Below the pieces are notes generated by a model. That model did no database searches and had not been told where the DNA came from. It saw only the letters and a list, made by a program, of their open reading frames with translations. DNA of 42,098 bases from Chrysophaeum taylorii (Eukaryota > Sar > Pelagophyceae > Pelagomonadales > Pelagomonadaceae). The stretch spans positions 1-42,098 of the forward strand of contig JAQMWT010000591.1 in assembly GCA_029834535.1 (NCBI GenBank), given 5' to 3'. The translations under genes and the position numbers were made by a program. Shown here piece after piece: positions 38,505 to 42,098 of the stretch; positions within the stretch are counted from its first letter, which is position 1, and every line of letters starts with the position of its first letter.

Positions 38505-39104
38505 TCATACAGATGATGAGCACGACTGGAGTGCCTGGCATTCAGTTTTATTGTAGCACTTTGTACACGTCACATGTACTTTGACAACCTCTTTAATGGG
38601 TGGGAAGCGATGAAAGCGAGAGGAACGTATAACCTCGTTAGGAGGATATATAGGGGCCAGGGGCGTTTCGGATATACTTAGTCTTGCACACAACACTGAA
38701 CTGAGATATTGTACATTGTCTACAAACTCTGTCTGTTGTGCTTCCGTAAGCAGCTGCTGCAAAGACTTAAGCCAGCCCTGGGGGTCCTTGTGTTGCGGAA
38801 TAAGAAAGTTGGGTGGTGATGAGCCAAGAGCAGCAACGTTCCCGGACATCATCGCTAATACGTCAAATTTACAATGCTTGAGCAGGAAATACTCAGACTT
38901 TGCTGCTTGCGATTTAGACTGTTGTTGGGCTGCTGCCATGGGCGCCTTGGGCGTCACGGGCGTAGATTGATGTCCTTGCGCCACCGACAAATAGGTTTGC
39001 TGTTTCCGATTAGGGGAACTAGTCGGTGCAACGCTTGGAGTTAGAGCATTAAAGGGTGGAGACAGTGACAGTATACCACACCCGACGCGACGACCACGGT
39101 TCAT
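38505..39104 (-). pseudogene. copia D ORF3, N-terminal part (absent from C1)
   Basis: 199-codon open frame from ATG 39104, 160 bases after the pol stop. Features: Gln/Ala-rich start, a helical stretch (WLKSLQQLLTEAQQTEFVDN), and a Cys pattern near the end (CTKCYNKTECQALQSC) that could bind zinc but does not match the CCHC knuckle. No signal peptide or membrane segment. The region is missing from C1. Function unknown; nucleic-acid binding is a guess. Confidence 0.5.
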
Positions 39105-39266
39105 GTAGAGCGGCGTCGGCTCGCAGCATCTTTGTTTTTAGTGGGATTCATCATGAGTGGAATCTTCGCATCACATTTTATGTAGCATTTCACATTTTAG
39201 CAAGCCAGTATCCTGTGCATAGCAGGGTTAGTTTAAAGTCATTTCGGACATAATGGAGGGTAATGA

Positions 39267-40003
39267 TTAACCATCTTGTTGGGCTATGGGTTGTTGTAAG
39301 CCGAGTAACGTGCGAAATCTGCTGAAGAGTGGAGCTCCAAAGGGTTTGGTAAATCCACCGGCGATATTATGGGTACCGGAAACATGATGTAGGCGGATTC
39401 GTTTAAACTGTACGTAGTCGCGTGTACGGAACCAGCGTGTGCTGATGGCTTTAGCCTTAGTCGCGCTGTCGGGGTTATTTGATATATGAATAGCAGAGGC
39501 CGAATCTCCAAGTATAGGACTGTTACGTATGAACGACATGTCCGATGGGAGGGGATTGTCGTGAGCATCATAATCTAGTAGCAGATCTTTCCCTGAAGGT
39601 TGGTGGAGATAGAAGTGAGGATTTATAACGAATGCCATTTCCGTTAGCAATTTGCGTAACCAAACCACATCATCGGCACACATATTGAGGGCGATAAGTT
39701 CACTCTCATGCGTTGAAGTAGCTGTTATAGGCTGTAGCTTAGACTTCCAAGTGATGAGAGAACCAAACAAAAAGATAGCGTAGCCGGTTGTAGATTTGCG
39801 GTCTTGTTCATAAGAAGGTGCATTATCGGCATCAACGAATGCGACCAGTGGATCAAATTACCTGAATTAACTTGTTCTTTAGTGTAGTCCAACATGGTGG
39901 CCATGTCAGTACGATTGCCGATAAGAAGTAGAAGATGGTCCATTAGAGCGGAAGAACCAGAGTAGTACCAGAGACGAAGATTACGATTTTCGGGCTTACG
40001 CAA
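39267..40003 (-). pseudogene. copia D RNase H domain
   Basis: Same domain as 2866-3729: TALRYLRKPENRNLRLWYY, STHESELIALN, GDSASAIHISNNP, and IAGGFTKP (aspartate of IADGFTKP changed to glycine). The first catalytic aspartate block FVDADNAP is in a shifted frame near 39830. Contiguous upstream with RT. Confidence 0.85.
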
Positions 40004-41020
40004 GTAGCGGAGCGCGGTTCCTGTTAGTACTTGAGAAATGCTTGATTATGCATTCCTCGAGAGCAACGACTAGGGCTTTGGGGATAAATCAGGGCGACAA
40101 GCTAATTGGACAAAAGTAAGTTTGCCAGTAAGGTAGAGAAGTATGAAGAACAACTTGTCCATATCGGAAGATGGCTCTCCAGTTTTATACGTGGTTGATG
40201 GTGACATCGGTGTGGAAGTGGGACGTAACTGCATTAAAATGGGGTACTCTTCGAACAATGCGTCAAGTTTAGCCTGACAGTCCAGTGATATAGAACCATC
40301 TTGTTACGCGTTATGCGCATGCCTAAGAGTATGGACTTCCTCGAAGGTGTCGACTGAGTATTCCTTTTTCAGGCTTGCTGGAACTCACGACGTAGAGTTT
40401 CCGAAGTACAAGTAATGACGACGTCGTCTACTGAAGCGTGCAAATTAGAAATGTAGCGTCAGCTTGGACTTTAGCGTAAATGCATGTGTCTGTTCGAAAT
40501 CGTGTATAGCCAATGAATCAAAGAAGGCCGTTTATGGTTTGATTCCAAGGGCAGGGCTCTGACGCAATCCATAGAGAGAGAGTTTAAGTAGCTTTGGGAG
40601 ACGGCGGCCTTGGTATTTAGTTCTTCGGATCGAGAAGGTAAATGCTTGTGGCAGTTTGACATAGACATGAGAATCGATGGGAGCTTGAACAAAAGCGGGT
40701 AGACGGGAAGTCGCAGATGAGCTGCTAGCGCCAGAACACAACGGGTGCCAGTAAGCTGCGCCATAGGGCTGAATGTGTGAAAAAATCGGTGCCCAGCGAG
40801 CTAAGAATCCTCGTAGGACCAGGCGTGCTTTATGTTTAATGTACTGACCAGCAGCGTTGGTTTTTATACGTAGGACGAGGCGGGTGTCAATAGGCTTCGA
40901 GTTGACCATTGGCAGCGCTAGTTTAAAGCAGCCAAACTTAACCATATCAAAAATCTCCTTGGAGATGGCAGCAACATAAGCTTTGCGATCAGCGTCTGAG
41001 AGACCTTTGAGGCAGTTCAA
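40004..41020 (-). pseudogene. copia D reverse transcriptase, frame-shifted
   Basis: Copia RT motifs over several frames: GLSDADRKAYVAAISKEI, KHKARLVLRGFLARW, FVQAPIDSHVYVKLPQAF, SLYGLRQSPAL, then near 40410-40450 HASVDDVVIT (catalytic SVDD), and near 40150-40260 LTGKLTFVQLACRPDL at the RNase H boundary. At least three frameshifts. Linked to the RNase H and LTR downstream, it shows what was deleted from C1. Confidence 0.8.
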
Positions 41021-42098
41021 CTCATATTCATCAATTTTGATATCTTTGGCTTGAATCTTGTATTCGTCCGAACCAACCGTGCTGGGGTCATGAGTCGTCG
41101 TCAGATGAGGAAATTGCGTGAAGCGACATTATCGTGCAGATGAGCGTGATCGGGATCTTCGACGAGTTGAACGACTAGTAGAGGAGCATCACCAAGTGGG
41201 CCTCAATGTAATGCGATTGCACGGTGATATAGTCTTCGATGGCGGAGAGATGAGGCTCGGAGGCACCATAAGAAGCGTCATTATGATCCAAATGGAGTGG
41301 GCCGTGAGTGAACAAAGCATAAACATATTGAGCGGGAGGAACTTGAAGGCGTGAGCATGTTCAGAAATTAAATGAACGAGAGCTTGAGGAAGGTGAAAAG
41401 TCGGCAGGTGGACGTCGTCGCAGAAGTGAACATAGGAGCATCAGGCGATGGGTGGCTATGGCTCCTATGACACATAACTGAAGAGGACTGGAGATCGCTT
41501 GGTGCACATGGTGATGAAGGGATGGTGTAAATTCCCCTCTGGAGGTATAGCCGTCCAGTGGATGCCATGAGCAGATGAAAGGGAGTGGAGGGTGGGGTCG
41601 CAGAAGGTTGTATGCTTGGAGAGGTCATACTTGAAGTCGGCAAGCGTACCACCGGCTTGTTTATAAGCGGCAACAGTAGGCGAAGGCAATACGAGTAAGA
41701 ACATCCTTGAATTGGTTTTGCGACGAGACGGCCAGGGAGGGTGAGGGTGATGAGAACCACGGGTGAGACGGGAGGGAGGACATCCTGGAATAGAGAGACC
41801 AGATAAGATGGAAAAGGGGCAAAGTGTTGGAAGACACGTCAGGATGTAGGTGTGGTGGCGGAAGTAAGTGGCGGGTGCAGAAGCACTGGAGCATGCGGGG
41901 AGCGGGAGAGGAGCATGGAGATGGGAAGAAGGAAAGCCCCCCTCTCATGGTCTTGGTATGCATATATGTGATTATAGATAGCTTCCCCACTGCGCCACAT
42001 CATTGGGGTGCTGTGAACAGAGAGGGAATATCGGTGAGGTGCGGGGGGGGCAGGTGGACTGCTGTTCATGGGTAGGAATTTAGGATGAAATGAGAAAT
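41021..42098 (-). pseudogene. copia D integrase/linker remnant, runs off the window
   Basis: Decayed coding sequence in several frames. The stretch around 41465-41704 (VAAYKQAGGTLADFKYDLSK, SAHGIHWTAIPPEGNLHHPF) fits the region around the copia integrase second aspartate and glutamate ('..D....f....gI....p......') loosely. Nothing else can be assigned; gag and the 5' LTR would lie beyond the window. Confidence 0.4.

Overview
The window is eukaryotic repetitive DNA. I found no convincing host gene. Nearly every coding stretch is retrotransposon or Helitron-type sequence, broken, nested and in both orientations. The host cannot be named from the sequence. A protist or alga is plausible, because Ty3/gypsy-type elements carrying a cytosine methyltransferase have been described from charophyte algae, and methyltransferase-bearing retrotransposons from dinoflagellates; that is inference, not identification.

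Layout. (1) 1-8042: copies of a Ty1/copia family, here called 'C'. There is a truncated LTR (1-386), then a deleted copy with 5' LTR 626-1028, a half-tRNA primer site at 1029, gag, RNase H and an extra ORF3 after pol, ending in LTR 5012-5341. A second partial copy (gag C-terminus, protease, remnants) runs from that same LTR to 8042. (2) 8043-17516: a second, divergent Ty1/copia family, 'E', on the minus strand. It has three tandem LTR-leader units, gag, protease, a very long protease-integrase spacer, integrase and RT, but no RNase H, and it ends in an LTR of opposite orientation. Two SINE-like insertions interrupt its pol. (3) 17783-27772: a roughly 1-kb inverted repeat whose arms carry Helitron/PIF1-type helicase remnants and a 'CCAGTAAGTTCACCTGG' minisatellite. 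The left arm is split by a Ty3/gypsy element, 'G1' (LTRs 18912-19242 and 25702-26030); the right arm keeps the unoccupied site. (4) 28423-35670: a second Ty3/gypsy element, 'G2', with nearly identical 337-bp LTRs and a perfect 5-bp target duplication. Its protease-methyltransferase half is inverted relative to its RT-RNase H-integrase half and flanked by 260-bp inverted arms. (5) 35671-36507: GC-rich repeats with another helicase remnant. (6) 36508-42098: a third copia 'C' copy on the minus strand, from 3' LTR back through ORF3, RNase H, RT and decayed integrase, running off the window.

The most notable content is a DNA C5-cytosine methyltransferase encoded inside the pol polyprotein of both Ty3/gypsy elements. 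Motifs I, IV (PPC cysteine), VI, VIII and X are recognisable, and the domain sits upstream of RT. In G1 it is fused to an RT that has lost its catalytic aspartate box. In G2 it lies in a segment that recombination between the two 260-bp arms could flip back into register with RT.
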